Assembly: GCA_036505615.1 (NCBI GenBank)
Contig: DASXTB010000111.1
Span: forward strand, 1-60,342
Direction of reading: 5' to 3'
Source of the DNA: DASXTB01 sp036505615
GTDB lineage: Bacteria; Acidobacteriota; UBA6911; JACQSX01
DNA length: 60,342 bases
Of the stretch, positions 26,391 to 35,557 are shown piece by piece. The position numbers were made by a program, and so were the translations under genes. The notes under the pieces are model-generated. The model did no database searches. It saw only the letters and a program-made list of their open reading frames with translations, and had not been told where the DNA came from. Numbering within the stretch: position 1 is the first letter of the stretch; each line of letters opens with the position of its first letter.

Positions 26391-29189
26391 TCAAGTCCCT
26401 TCCCGAAGCAGCTGGCGCAAAACGTAGTGCAGAATGCCACCGTGACGGAAGTATGTGGCTTCCTCCGGGGTGTCAACGCGCGCAATGACCTCGAACGGCT
26501 TTTCGGATCCGTCTTCGGAGCGAGCTCTGACCGTTAACTTGCCCCCGGGGGCAATTCCTGATGCGATGCCCTCAACGGTGTACGTTTCCAGGCCCGTCAA
26601 TCCCAGAGACTCGCGATTCTCGCCCTGCTGAAACTGCACGGGAAGAACGCCCATACCGATTAGGTTGCTGCGGTGAATCCGTTCGAAGCTCTCTGCAATC
26701 ACCACTCGCACCCCAAGCAGTCTGGTTCCCTTGGCTGCCCAGTCGCGAGAAGAACCGCTCCCGTACTCCTTTCCTGCAATGACGACCAGCGGAATGCCCT
26801 CCTTCTGGTACTGCATGGCGGCGTCATAAATGGTGGTTACTTGCCCATCGGGCAGATGTTTGGTCAACCCCCCTTCTGTTCCAGGCGCGATCAAATTTCG
26901 CAGCCGGATGTTTGCAAATGTCCCGCGCAGCATCACCTCATGATTGCCGCGGCGGGCGCCGTAAGAATTGTAGTCTCTTGGCTCAACGCCGTGTTCGATC
27001 AGGTAACGGCCGGCAGGGCTGCTTGCCGGGATAGACCCGGCAGGGGAGATGTGGTCTGTGGTCACCGAGTCCCCCAGCATCGCGAGCACACAGGCGTCAC
27101 GGATGTCATTTAACGGCGGCGGCTCTAACGTCATCCCTTCGAAAAACGGCGGATTCTTTATATAGGTAGAATCTTCTCTCCATGCGAAGAGATCCCCTTC
27201 AGCAATTTGCATCGACTTCCAAAGCTCATCTCCCTCAAATACGTTGGAGTACTGCTTGGAAAACATGTCGCTTCGCAATGTTTTGAGGGTCGTATCTTGG
27301 ATCTCTCGCGGACTGGGCCAAATATCCTTCAGGAACACTGGTTTTCCTGAAGTCGATTCTCCCAGTGGCTCGTTGTAAAAATCGATGTCCATCCTGCCGG
27401 CCAGAGCGTAGGCGACCACCAGCGGAGGGGATGCAAGATAGTTAAAGCGCGAGTGCGGGTTGATGCGTCCTTCGAAGTTCCGGTTCCCGCTCAAAACAGA
27501 CACCACAACCAGTTTGCCTGCATCTACGGCGTTGGCGATCGGCTCCGGCAAAGGGCCGCTATTGCCAATGCACGTGGTGCAGCCATACCCTACCAGATAG
27601 AAACCAGTGGCTTCCAGATCGCGGGTCAAACCCGAGGCGTCCAGGTAATCGCTCACTACTTTAGAGCCGGGAGCGAGGCTGGTCTTGACCCATGGTTTTG
27701 CGGTTAAACCCAGAGCATGGGCTTTCCTGGCGAGTAGTCCGGCCCCGATCATCACCGAAGGATTGGATGTGTTGGTGCAGCTGGTAATGGCGGCGATTAC
27801 CACAGATCCATGGGTGAGAGAGAATTTATTCCCGTTGTATTCTACCGGAACAGAATCCCGTGCTTCCGGCTCCACGACAGCTACACTGCTTTCTGACGAA
27901 ACGGGCTGAGGGGTGCCCCCTTCGCCGGTCCATCGCATTACTGTCTGCTGGTTGGGTTTCACGTTAGTTCCGTCGAGCGCCGAGTGCAGTGCCTCCAGGA
28001 AAAGATGCTTTGACTGCTTGAGCGGGACACGGTCCTGCGGGCGCTTGGGCCCTGCCAGGCTTGGTTCTACGCTGCCCAGTTCCAGCTCCAGCGTGTCGGA
28101 GAAGTGAGGTTCTGCTGTCTCAATGGTGTGAATGATTTTCTGTTCGGTGCAATAAGCTCGCACTAGATCTACCAGAGACTGATCCCTTCCCGTGAAAGCA
28201 AGATAATGGAGTGTTTCTTCGTCGACCGGGAAGAAACCGATAGTGGCTCCGTACTCCGGCGACATGTTGGCGATGGTCGCTCGATCGGCGACTTTCAGGC
28301 TCGAAATGCCCGGGCCATAGAACTCCACAAATTTACCCACCACTCCTTTCCCGCGAAGCATCTGGGTGACCGTTAGAACCAGGTCGGTAGCAGTAGTTCC
28401 TACTGGCAATGCTCCGTTTAACCGGAATCCGACCACTTCGGGGATGAGCATCGAGATCGGCTGGCCCAGCATGGCGGCTTCCGCCTCTATGCCACCCACG
28501 CCCCATCCGACCACGCCCAGGCCGTTGATCATGGTGGTATGCGAGTCGGTGCCCACCAGTGTGTCCGGATAAGCACAAGCGTCGCCGTTTTGCCTTGATT
28601 GGACAACTACAGACGCGAGATATTCCAGGTTCACCTGGTGCACGATCCCCGTGTCCGGCGGGACTACGCGAAAGTTCTGGAATGCCGTCTGGCCCCATCT
28701 GAGGAACTGATATCGCTCGCGGTTGCGGTTGGATTCCATTGCGGCGTTGAATCGGAATGCTTCTCTGGATCCGTACTGATCGACCTGAACGGAATGGTCG
28801 ATGACAAGGTCCACCGGCTGGAGCGGATTGATCTTTTTTGGGTCGCCTCCCAGCCGCGCGATCGCGTCGCGCATGGCTGCGAGATCCACCACTGCTGGAA
28901 CCCCAGTAAAGTCTTGCAGGAGAACACGCGCGGGTCGAAATGCGATCTCCTTTGTAGGCTTTCGGCTGGGATCCCAGCGTGCCATCGTTTCGATATCTTC
29001 TCTTTTGACGAACCGGCCGTCTTCATTGCGCAACAGGTTTTCCAGCAGGATCTTCATGCAGAAAGGCATCCGAGAGAAACTGATTCGGAGGGACTTTTCT
29101 AGCGCGTCCAGGCTGAAAATCTGATAGCGCTGCCCCCGGGCCTGCAGCGAGGTTCGTGCGCCAAAACTATTTGGATGCTTGAAGTTCAT
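26391..29189 (-). CDS. acnA: Aconitate hydratase A
   Basis: 932 residues, slightly longer than the usual roughly 890-residue AcnA. It interconverts citrate and isocitrate in the TCA cycle using a [4Fe-4S] cluster. The three cluster ligands are visible: Cys471 in ITSCTNTSNP and Cys537/Cys540 in YGCTTCIGNSG, with the 66- and 3-residue spacing of E. coli AcnA. Substrate-binding blocks TDSHTTMINGLGVVGWGVGG and the C-terminal swivel domain (GKEYGSGSSRDWAAKG) are intact. The extra length lies mainly in a linker before the cluster region (about residues 400-455). Stands alone with an ordinary promoter gap. Confidence 0.96.
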   Translation of the reverse strand: MNFKHPNSFGARTSLQARGQRYQIFSLDALEKSLRISFSRMPFCMKILLENLLRNEDGRFVKREDIETMARWDPSRKPTKEIAFRPARVLLQDFTGVPAVVDLAAMRDAIARLGGDPKKINPLQPVDLVIDHSVQVDQYGSREAFRFNAAMESNRNRERYQFLRWGQTAFQNFRVVPPDTGIVHQVNLEYLASVVVQSRQNGDACAYPDTLVGTDSHTTMINGLGVVGWGVGGIEAEAAMLGQPISMLIPEVVGFRLNGALPVGTTATDLVLTVTQMLRGKGVVGKFVEFYGPGISSLKVADRATIANMSPEYGATIGFFPVDEETLHYLAFTGRDQSLVDLVRAYCTEQKIIHTIETAEPHFSDTLELELGSVEPSLAGPKRPQDRVPLKQSKHLFLEALHSALDGTNVKPNQQTVMRWTGEGGTPQPVSSESSVAVVEPEARDSVPVEYNGNKFSLTHGSVVIAAITSCTNTSNPSVMIGAGLLARKAHALGLTAKPWVKTSLAPGSKVVSDYLDASGLTRDLEATGFYLVGYGCTTCIGNSGPLPEPIANAVDAGKLVVVSVLSGNRNFEGRINPHSRFNYLASPPLVVAYALAGRMDIDFYNEPLGESTSGKPVFLKDIWPSPREIQDTTLKTLRSDMFSKQYSNVFEGDELWKSMQIAEGDLFAWREDSTYIKNPPFFEGMTLEPPPLNDIRDACVLAMLGDSVTTDHISPAGSIPASSPAGRYLIEHGVEPRDYNSYGARRGNHEVMLRGTFANIRLRNLIAPGTEGGLTKHLPDGQVTTIYDAAMQYQKEGIPLVVIAGKEYGSGSSRDWAAKGTRLLGVRVVIAESFERIHRSNLIGMGVLPVQFQQGENRESLGLTGLETYTVEGIASGIAPGGKLTVRARSEDGSEKPFEVIARVDTPEEATYFRHGGILHYVLRQLLREGT

Positions 29190-29305
29190 GGGATTCCAGG
29201 GCGAAATTGGGGAAAGACTACTCGATCCCCAACTTCGCTACAGCCGCACGGCTTATTTCAGTGAAATCGAAAGTGGGAATTGAGTTTGTCTATCCCTAAT
29301 TTTGT

Positions 29306-29830
29306 TTACTGAGCCATGAATGAGGCAGAGAGCTTGGTGGTCCCCCAACTCATCTCCAGGGTCCCTTTGTTTCCGGTCGCCGACAGCGAGATGGTAAACC
29401 TCTCTACCGGCGGAGTAAGTTTAGTGGAGGTTAGGGGTGTGGATCCAAGATCGCTCTTAGAGTCATACTCGGTACCCCAGATACCGGTTTTGCTGTTCAC
29501 GATCAGCTTCCAATTATCAGCGCCCGTTCTCTTGGCCCACAGCGTGTACTGGCCTGGTTTCACAGTGAGGTCCTTGAACTTCAGAGCGACCTCCGTCTTC
29601 AGTTCAGTGGCTTCGTTCATGCCCATGCGCCAGACAGTGCCCACGGGAGCCATTCCCAAAAGATCCCGGCCTTTCATCTCAGGCTGTCCATAGTCAATAG
29701 AGATTTTCTTTCCATTGATAGTGACAGATGCCAAACCTCGGTTGGCTTTCGGGCCGGCGGCTGTGTGCGATGGAGCAATCAGGACGAGCATGAAAATTGA
29801 CAACAGGACGACAAAAGACAATCTCCTCAT
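29306..29830 (-). CDS. DUF2911 domain-containing exported protein
   Basis: 174 residues. The Sec signal peptide ends near residue 24 (SHTAA), followed by a DUF2911 domain (ASVTINGKKISIDYGQPEMKG, VWRMGMNEATELKT, PGQYTLWAKR, LEMSWGTTKLSASF). These proteins are common in Acidobacteriota and Bacteroidota and form a periplasmic beta-sandwich of unknown role. AGGAGG lies six bases before the ATG. It stands alone. Confidence 0.85.
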   Translation of the reverse strand: MRRLSFVVLLSIFMLVLIAPSHTAAGPKANRGLASVTINGKKISIDYGQPEMKGRDLLGMAPVGTVWRMGMNEATELKTEVALKFKDLTVKPGQYTLWAKRTGADNWKLIVNSKTGIWGTEYDSKSDLGSTPLTSTKLTPPVERFTISLSATGNKGTLEMSWGTTKLSASFMAQ

Positions 29831-30146
29831 TTATTTCCTCCTTAAGGAAAGGATGTTGAGTGAAGAACTAGTCTATCAAATCTTCGCGAGGTTTTGGGAC
29901 GTACTCTCCAGGCTCTAACTGCGCACGAAATGGGAACTGAGGGACCGGCTCGCAGGCAACAATTCCGTGGTCGCTTTAGGCAAGATGAAATGTCAACTTT
30001 TTGCTCCCTGTGAAGTCAAATGATGCCGCTTTGACGCTTTGGACGAGAAATCCGCCGAGACTGGAGTCCCTACTTGGAGGTTAGAATTTGGAAATTATCG
30101 AAAGCTCTCCGAAGTTTAAAGCATCGGTGTGATTGAAAGCACCGAT

Positions 30147-30163
30147 TTGGCACAAACTTTGCT
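30147..30163 (+). promoter_or_regulatory. Candidate sigma-54 promoter
   Basis: TTGGCAC-N5-TTGCT matches the -24/-12 consensus with exact spacing. An inverted repeat ATCGGTG-N10-CACCGAT overlaps its upstream edge (30123-30146). On the plus strand it points into 30175-30377, which holds only a possible 46-codon frame. It is therefore a candidate for a small RNA or small peptide promoter, or an antisense promoter against the coiled-coil gene. Confidence 0.45.
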
Positions 30164-30222
30164 TGAAATCACTACACCTTCGGCTCTAACGGACGCATAA
30201 AAGCCGGAGTAGGAAATATTTT

Positions 30223-30363
30223 ATGTCAGTTTATTGGACATCCAGATGGGGCAGATTGAAGTACCCGTCCCCCCTTGCCCCGAATTCACACAGTGAACAC
30301 CAATACCGAGTGCCGGCGCAAATAGACGATCCGTGCTCGGTTATCCGCGTCAATCCGCGTTAA
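30223..30363 (+). CDS. Possible small protein of 46 residues
   Basis: ATG at 30223 is preceded by AGGA eight bases away and lies about 50 bases after the candidate sigma-54 promoter. The product would start MSVYWTSRWGRLKYP and is basic and rich in Pro and Ser, with no hydrophobic segment. The C-terminal codons fall in a short tenfold-period repeat (atccgcgtca). No family is recognised. The rest of the 547-base stretch 29831-30377 shows nothing further. Confidence 0.25.
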   Translation: MSVYWTSRWGRLKYPSPLAPNSHSEHQYRVPAQIDDPCSVIRVNPR

Positions 30364-30377
30364 TCCGCGGCTAGCCC

Positions 30378-31328
30378 TCAGGACTTGGGAGCAGTGGCCG
30401 CTAGAGAACGGTTTTTGGGAACGCTCAAATATCCTCGGACTTGGTCCTTTACCACCTGGTTGATGACTACTTCGTAGTCCAATCCTTCACGACCCTGTTT
30501 GACGTGAACCGGCTCATTAACGTATACCTTGCTCTTGTCCACTTTTGCGTCGTTTATATAGATCCGAATGTCGGCGCGATGCTTTTTCGAATCTGTGTCC
30601 CGAAGTTCCAGGCGTATGTCTCCCACCGGCTTCAGTCTCTCGCGCTTGCTCAGGGTGAATTGAAAATACTCCCTCTCACCTTTCATGCGCAGAGTCTCTA
30701 AGCCTTCCGCATTGGTGGCGATCAGCTTTCCGTGCTGATCCACGAGCAGATTCAGGCTAGCCAGGTCTTTTCTGGTGCGGTCCAGGTCTGCTTTCGCCGT
30801 CCCCAGATCCTGCTTAACGGCGCCTACTTCAGTTTTAACGGCGCCGACGTTTTGAGATACGTCGCCAATTTGAGCGTTAGTGGTTTCTTTCAGTGCGGCT
30901 ATATCCTGAGTATTGGCCTTCTGGGATATTTCCTCAGAAAGTTGGCGAACATTCTTTTCCTGCTCCGATTTCAATCGGGAGGCCAGGCCGCGCGCGCGAT
31001 CCAGGTCTCGCTGCGTCACTCCTACCCGTTCCTGTGTCACCGTCAACTGGGATTGAAGCTTGGCGAGCCGCGTATCCGAATCGTCCAGCCGTTTTACGAT
31101 CAGCTCGCTGTTGGCGGCTAGTTCCTTTCGTAACTCCTGGTCATGCTGGTTCCAGTGATAGAACATCGCCAGCAAGGCTATGGCAAAGACGATCGCGACA
31201 ACAATCAGCGGCGTGTGGCTGTTGCTTCGCTTGTCAATATACGTAGTCTTCGGCGGCGTGTAGGTGGGACGCTCCGGCTCCCCCTGTCGGGCGGGTTCCG
31301 GTGTAATCCTGTTCCAATCGGGGCTCAT
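30378..31328 (-). CDS. Membrane-anchored coiled-coil protein, function unknown
   Basis: 316 residues. A Pro-rich cytoplasmic N-terminus (about 1-38) precedes one transmembrane segment (about 40-58, LIVVAIVFAIALLAMFY). A long coiled coil follows (about 65-205, with heptad-like LAKLQSQLTVTQERVGVTQR and repeated VGAVKTEVGAVKQDLGTAK), and then a C-terminal beta-rich domain of about 100 residues (FQFTLSKRERLKPVGDIRLELRD). AGGAG precedes the ATG. The layout suggests an envelope tether or spacer. No characterised family is recognised. The neighbours give no functional clue. Confidence 0.75.
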   Translation of the reverse strand: MSPDWNRITPEPARQGEPERPTYTPPKTTYIDKRSNSHTPLIVVAIVFAIALLAMFYHWNQHDQELRKELAANSELIVKRLDDSDTRLAKLQSQLTVTQERVGVTQRDLDRARGLASRLKSEQEKNVRQLSEEISQKANTQDIAALKETTNAQIGDVSQNVGAVKTEVGAVKQDLGTAKADLDRTRKDLASLNLLVDQHGKLIATNAEGLETLRMKGEREYFQFTLSKRERLKPVGDIRLELRDTDSKKHRADIRIYINDAKVDKSKVYVNEPVHVKQGREGLDYEVVINQVVKDQVRGYLSVPKNRSLAATAPKS

Positions 31329-31540
31329 TTAGATTCTCCTCAAGGGTTTAGCAAAGCATCCATCTAAGAGACAGTACATCTCTTCCTATTTGGATGTCTC
31401 GCAAAATCTAAAGTTCAAAGAAAACTTTCTTTCCGATCACGGGCAGGGTTTGATCTCGGAGAGTGCCTGGAAGTACGGATTTTACTCACTTTTATCGTTT
31501 GCAGGCAGCCGGTTAGACCAGCTGCCTGCCTTGGTCTTCC

Positions 31541-34500
31541 TCAGAACTGATAGCGCAGTCCTATCTGGGCCTGGAAGGGCGCGCCGGGATTGTTCACCAG
31601 CAGGAACTGATTGAATCGGGGGGAACTTGGATCGTGGTCGATGATCTGCAGGAAATTCACGTTGCTCGGCGAGCCGAAACCACAATCGCGCGGGACGGGA
31701 CTAGCGCAGAAGTTAGTTACCTGGCTGGCACCGGACAACACGATGTTGTCATAGTTGAAGAGATTGAAAAACTCGAGCGAGAAGATCAACTTGTGCTCCT
31801 CTGCGAACGTGAATCTCTTCTGCACTCGCAGGTCAATCTCTTTTGTTGCCAGGTTTCGGAATCCATTGCGCTTGAACGGCTTCCCAGGTGCGGTATAGGG
31901 TCGATCCGGCCCCCCTCTGTCCTCATTCGCATCAGCCCCGAAACCTGCATCCACCGGGATTCCTGAACGGAGCCTGAGGGTGCTGGCAACGTCAAAACCC
32001 CAGGGCAGAAAGATCACCGGATTTGCCAGGAACTGATGCCGCCGATCCAATCGCGCGTAGTTGTATTCGGGACGCAGGTTGTAATTATCTTCGTAACTGA
32101 CGCCTCCGGCATCGCGCTCGTTGTCGTCGTCGGAAAGCGACTTGGAAAGGGTGTAGAAGGCATTAAACTGCCCCCAGGAACGGTGGAAATTGGTGCGGAC
32201 CGTGAAGGCCTGGTAGCGCGAGCGCGCAGTTGATTCGCGCACCTGAACACTCCCCAGACTCGGAACCGGCCGCGCTGTCCCGCTGCGCAACCCGTAGAAG
32301 GGGCGCCGGGCCGGGTCGTCAGCGCGAATCCTGGGAACAGGCAGGTTGAGCTCGCGGTTGCGCTGCAGATAGTCGGTGTTTATCTGGTTGTATTCGGCGC
32401 CGACGGTCAAATCCCTGGTCAACTGATGTTCGAAACCGCCTCCCCACTGAAAAGATTCGGGATTTCGATAATCATTCGCCCACGTGATCGGCTGCGCCCC
32501 CGTAAAGGGGTCAAACGAAGTGAGCCCCAAGGCCTGCGCGATCGACTGGATCTGCTCGGGCGTGATGTTGGGGAGATTGCCAAGCGAGAATTGATTCAGA
32601 TCAATGCCGATCAGTTTCAACTGCTTGTACAGGGTGTTGTTGGGATTTGACGCTGGTACCGTGAATGGGAGCTGAACGGAGAGATCTCCCGGCGGTAGAC
32701 GGAAGTTATTGAGCGGTCCGGCGAACAGCAACATCGGGCTGCGGGCATAATAGACTCCGGCGAAGGCCCGTATGACCGTCTTGGCGTCGTTACGCGGGTC
32801 CCAGGCGAAACCTATACGGGGAGCCCATTGGTTCCGGTTGTCCGGAATAAATGAAGGATCCACAGTGTGACCCGACGGGAAACGAACATTCTGAACGCGC
32901 GCAAGCAGCGAAGCGTTGTTAGTAACCGGATTGGGATTGAACTCGCCTTCCCATCGCAGCCCATAATTGAGAGTGAGGTTGGGCCGGATGCGCCATGCAT
33001 CCTGCACGAATATGGCCGCGTCGGTCAGGCGCAGATCCAACTGGCCGTTTCCGATCGCGTGCAGGTAGGAAACAGTGGTGCTGTCAAAGCGGTTGGGGAT
33101 GGATCCCCCTACCCCCAGGGTGTCGAGAATCGTTTCCGTGTTAGTCCCGGAGATGCTGAACACGCCAAACTGGTTGAACGCGAAGAACTGGTTTGCGAAG
33201 GTGTGGTTGATTTCGGCTCCTATCTTAACGCTGTGATTGCCGGCGATCACGCTTGTGTTGTTGGCTCCCTGCGCGCGCCAGTCCAGCTCAGTAGTCGGCA
33301 GGAAGTTCACCGTGCCGAAGCGCCCGATATTGTCGGTGACGTTGGGCTGAAGAGCATTGGCCAACCGGGGCCTCTTCTCGCGCGAATACTGGCCGCGGGC
33401 TTCGTTGATCACTTGGCTGCTGAAAATACTGGTCAGCTGGCCGACCACAGTATTTGTTCCGTCCCTCTCGGTCCCGTTGTTGGAAAGAGCGCTGACGGTT
33501 GTGGGGAATAGCTGGTTACCAGTGGCGTTGGCGTTTAGTGCGTTATTGACGCTCCAGCCATAGCGGACGTTGAATCGATGCTCCTCGTTAAATTGATAGT
33601 CAAACCGGCCGGTCACTGCCTTGGCGTCATTGGTCTGGGTGAAGGGAGTCTCCAGCGATTTGTAAAAATCAAACGCTTCCTTGGAGTTGGCCGTCGGCAC
33701 GAAGTTGGTAAGGTTGTCAAAGAGGACCGCCCTCGGGTTCCGCACTCGCTGCTGTTCGTACGCCGCAAAGAAGAACGCCTTGTCTTTCACGATCGGGCCG
33801 CCGAACGATCCGCCGAACTGATGCTGAGTGGGCGCCGCGACCTGGTCGAAGGCGTTCTTCTTGGCCCATTTCTTGGGGCGAAGGAGATAAAAGGCTGATC
33901 CATGAAGGTTATTGGTCCCCGATTTGGTGACTGCGTTGACTACGCCGCCGGTGGAACGACCAAATTCTGCTGAGTATCCGGCCGCAACGACCTGAAATTC
34001 CTTGATCGATTCTTGTGGGATGGTATATGCGGTGTTGGATCGCTCACCGCCGCGAATTCCGCCAAAGAACGGTTGATTGTAATCCGCGCCGTCGACGTTG
34101 ATATTGGAGTTGATTCCGCGCTGCCCCGACATCGAAATCTGTCCGCGCTGGGTGTCGACTTGGGCCGTGGGAGTGAGCGTGATAAAGTCCTGGAAACGCC
34201 GCCCGTTGATGGGAAGATTATCTATAGCGGTGTTGTTTATCGTAGCGCTGGCATTGGGAGCTGTGGTCTCCACTATCGCCTCGGCGCTGACAATTACACT
34301 CTCGGTAGCGCCGGCGACCTGAAGCGTCACCGCGATAGTCCGGCTGGAGCCGACCGTGACCACGATGTCATTAACCAGGGCCTTTTGAAAGCCCGACAGT
34401 TCGGCAGCCAGTTGGTATTTTCCCGGTGGAATTAAGGGAATGGTGTAGATACCTTCGTCATTGGTTACTACTTCACGCGCGTAGCCTGTGTCGGCGCTGG

Positions 34501-34651
34501 AGATCTTTACCGATACTCCCGGCAGAACCGCGCCCGAAGAATCTCTGACCTGTCCAGTCACCTGTCCGGTCGTTGCCTGAGATTGAGGGAACAAGGCAAC
34601 GAATGCAAAACAGAAAACACAGAGCAGCGAAACAATTCGCAGCAGTTTCAA
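31541..34651 (-). CDS. TonB-dependent receptor, Oar-like, with carboxypeptidase-regulatory domain
   Basis: 1036 residues from a TTG start at 34651, chosen because GGAGG stands five bases before it and a proper signal peptide (LLRIVSLLCVFCFAFVALF) begins there. A TTG 24 bases upstream has no such site. Domains: carboxypeptidase-regulatory (about 30-115, GQVRDSSGAVLPGVSV), plug (LPINGRRFQDFITL, IKEFQVVAAGYSAEFGR) and a barrel ending AQIGLRYQF. It is an outer-membrane importer or porin-like protein. No hydrolase is adjacent, so its cargo is unknown. Confidence 0.92.
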   Translation of the reverse strand: MKLLRIVSLLCVFCFAFVALFPQSQATTGQVTGQVRDSSGAVLPGVSVKISSADTGYAREVVTNDEGIYTIPLIPPGKYQLAAELSGFQKALVNDIVVTVGSSRTIAVTLQVAGATESVIVSAEAIVETTAPNASATINNTAIDNLPINGRRFQDFITLTPTAQVDTQRGQISMSGQRGINSNINVDGADYNQPFFGGIRGGERSNTAYTIPQESIKEFQVVAAGYSAEFGRSTGGVVNAVTKSGTNNLHGSAFYLLRPKKWAKKNAFDQVAAPTQHQFGGSFGGPIVKDKAFFFAAYEQQRVRNPRAVLFDNLTNFVPTANSKEAFDFYKSLETPFTQTNDAKAVTGRFDYQFNEEHRFNVRYGWSVNNALNANATGNQLFPTTVSALSNNGTERDGTNTVVGQLTSIFSSQVINEARGQYSREKRPRLANALQPNVTDNIGRFGTVNFLPTTELDWRAQGANNTSVIAGNHSVKIGAEINHTFANQFFAFNQFGVFSISGTNTETILDTLGVGGSIPNRFDSTTVSYLHAIGNGQLDLRLTDAAIFVQDAWRIRPNLTLNYGLRWEGEFNPNPVTNNASLLARVQNVRFPSGHTVDPSFIPDNRNQWAPRIGFAWDPRNDAKTVIRAFAGVYYARSPMLLFAGPLNNFRLPPGDLSVQLPFTVPASNPNNTLYKQLKLIGIDLNQFSLGNLPNITPEQIQSIAQALGLTSFDPFTGAQPITWANDYRNPESFQWGGGFEHQLTRDLTVGAEYNQINTDYLQRNRELNLPVPRIRADDPARRPFYGLRSGTARPVPSLGSVQVRESTARSRYQAFTVRTNFHRSWGQFNAFYTLSKSLSDDDNERDAGGVSYEDNYNLRPEYNYARLDRRHQFLANPVIFLPWGFDVASTLRLRSGIPVDAGFGADANEDRGGPDRPYTAPGKPFKRNGFRNLATKEIDLRVQKRFTFAEEHKLIFSLEFFNLFNYDNIVLSGASQVTNFCASPVPRDCGFGSPSNVNFLQIIDHDPSSPRFNQFLLVNNPGAPFQAQIGLRYQF

Positions 34652-34807
34652 AGTGCACCTCCACAGAAGTTTCAAAGCGCAGATTATATCGATTTCGACT
34701 CAGGAATGAACTTAAAAGAACGTCACAAGGCCGAGATTGGCGATTCAAATTCTCGTGTGGTGATTCAAATTGTTGAATTTCCCTTTTTGCTGAAGATTGA
34801 TCTCATT

Positions 34808-34880
34808 GTAGCGCCGGCCTCCAGGCCGGCCCTTTGAAGAATCTCGCAGAAGGAAATGCCGGCCGGAGGCCGGCGCTTAC
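34808..34880. repeat. GC-rich inverted element (GCCGGCCTCCAGGCCGGC type)
   Basis: Two arms, 34808-34831 and 34859-34880, are complementary (gcgccggcctccaggccggc and the like), each itself palindromic. The right arm covers the stop codon of the TMEM14-like gene at 34877. Possible terminator or REP-type element. A related word occurs at 42856-42886. Confidence 0.6.
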
Positions 34881-35182
34881 TTGGAAAATCTGAAAAGAAC
34901 AATCAATTCCATCAGTGAGAGTATCAGCAGCAATCCAGAGGGCAAGAATTTCTTTGTTTTCATCCAGCGCAGCGAAAAAATCGCCGCCAGTAACACCGAT
35001 ACAGTCAAGGCAACTAACACTCCAGAGTATCGGTTTTCACGAATCAAGAAGGCCGCGTAAATCAGCAAGCCGCCGCAGGCAATTCCCGAGAGCAGGGATA
35101 TCCGGCTGCGTGCCTTGGTGTAGCCAAAAATTCCTCCGCCCAGGACCATCGCTCCAAAAATTGCCGTTACGAGCCAATGCAT
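34877..35182 (-). CDS. TMEM14-family small membrane protein
   Basis: 101 residues from the ATG at 35182, preceded by GGAGGAG. Four hydrophobic helices with small-residue pattern typical of the TMEM14/UPF0136 family (VLGGGIFGYTKARSRISLL, GLLIYAAFLIRENRYSG). Bacterial members have no established role. Human TMEM14C moves protoporphyrinogen IX. Whether this protein takes part in haem-precursor traffic is speculation. Confidence 0.75.
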   Translation of the reverse strand: MHWLVTAIFGAMVLGGGIFGYTKARSRISLLSGIACGGLLIYAAFLIRENRYSGVLVALTVSVLLAAIFSLRWMKTKKFLPSGLLLILSLMELIVLFRFSK

Positions 35183-35350
35183 TTCTCCTCCATGATCCGG
35201 AAATTCTAGCAGATTGGCCGCCAATTCCTCCCGACAGCTTTCAATCAAATCTAATTCCCTGCGGACTTTCGATGTCGCGCCTTCGGCGCTTTATATTTTT
35301 AGGTTAACCCTCACTTCCGCCCTGACGGGCGGGCCTACCCAATGACGCCG

Positions 35351-35467
35351 CTCCGCGGCTCTCGGGTTTGGACATTTTGGAGAGACGGCCTGAGGGCCGT
35401 CTCCCGCGCAATCTTTCATCGTGCAGGAGACGCCCCACGGGGCGTCTCTCCAGTAGCGCCCGGTCCG
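35351..35467 (-). repeat. Dispersed three-hairpin element, family A, copy 4
   Basis: Family A in reverse orientation, with all three stems intact and the flanks tttggacattttggagagac and gcgcccggtccgcgg. It lies upstream of the ARG-box-like operator, within the 375-base gap before argC. Confidence 0.8.
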
Positions 35468-35519
35468 CGGCTGCGATGCATGGCAACGTATACGCGCGAC
35501 GCAAGATGTAAATACTCCT

Positions 35520-35553
35520 TGTATATTTATGCATTTTCGTGCATAAATATGCA
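35520..35553 (+). promoter_or_regulatory. Tandem ARG-box-like operator upstream of argC
   Basis: Two AT-rich palindromes with the ARG-box layout (5-base arms, 4-base A/T centre): TGTAT-ATTT-ATGCA at 35520-35533 and TGCAT-AAAT-ATGCA at 35540-35553. Their start-to-start distance of 20 bases is about two helical turns, close to the paired boxes that bind an ArgR hexamer in other bacteria. The arms use TGCAT instead of the enterobacterial TGAAT. The second box ends five bases before the argC start codon, so binding would block initiation. Confidence 0.6.
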
Positions 35554-35557
35554 TCTT

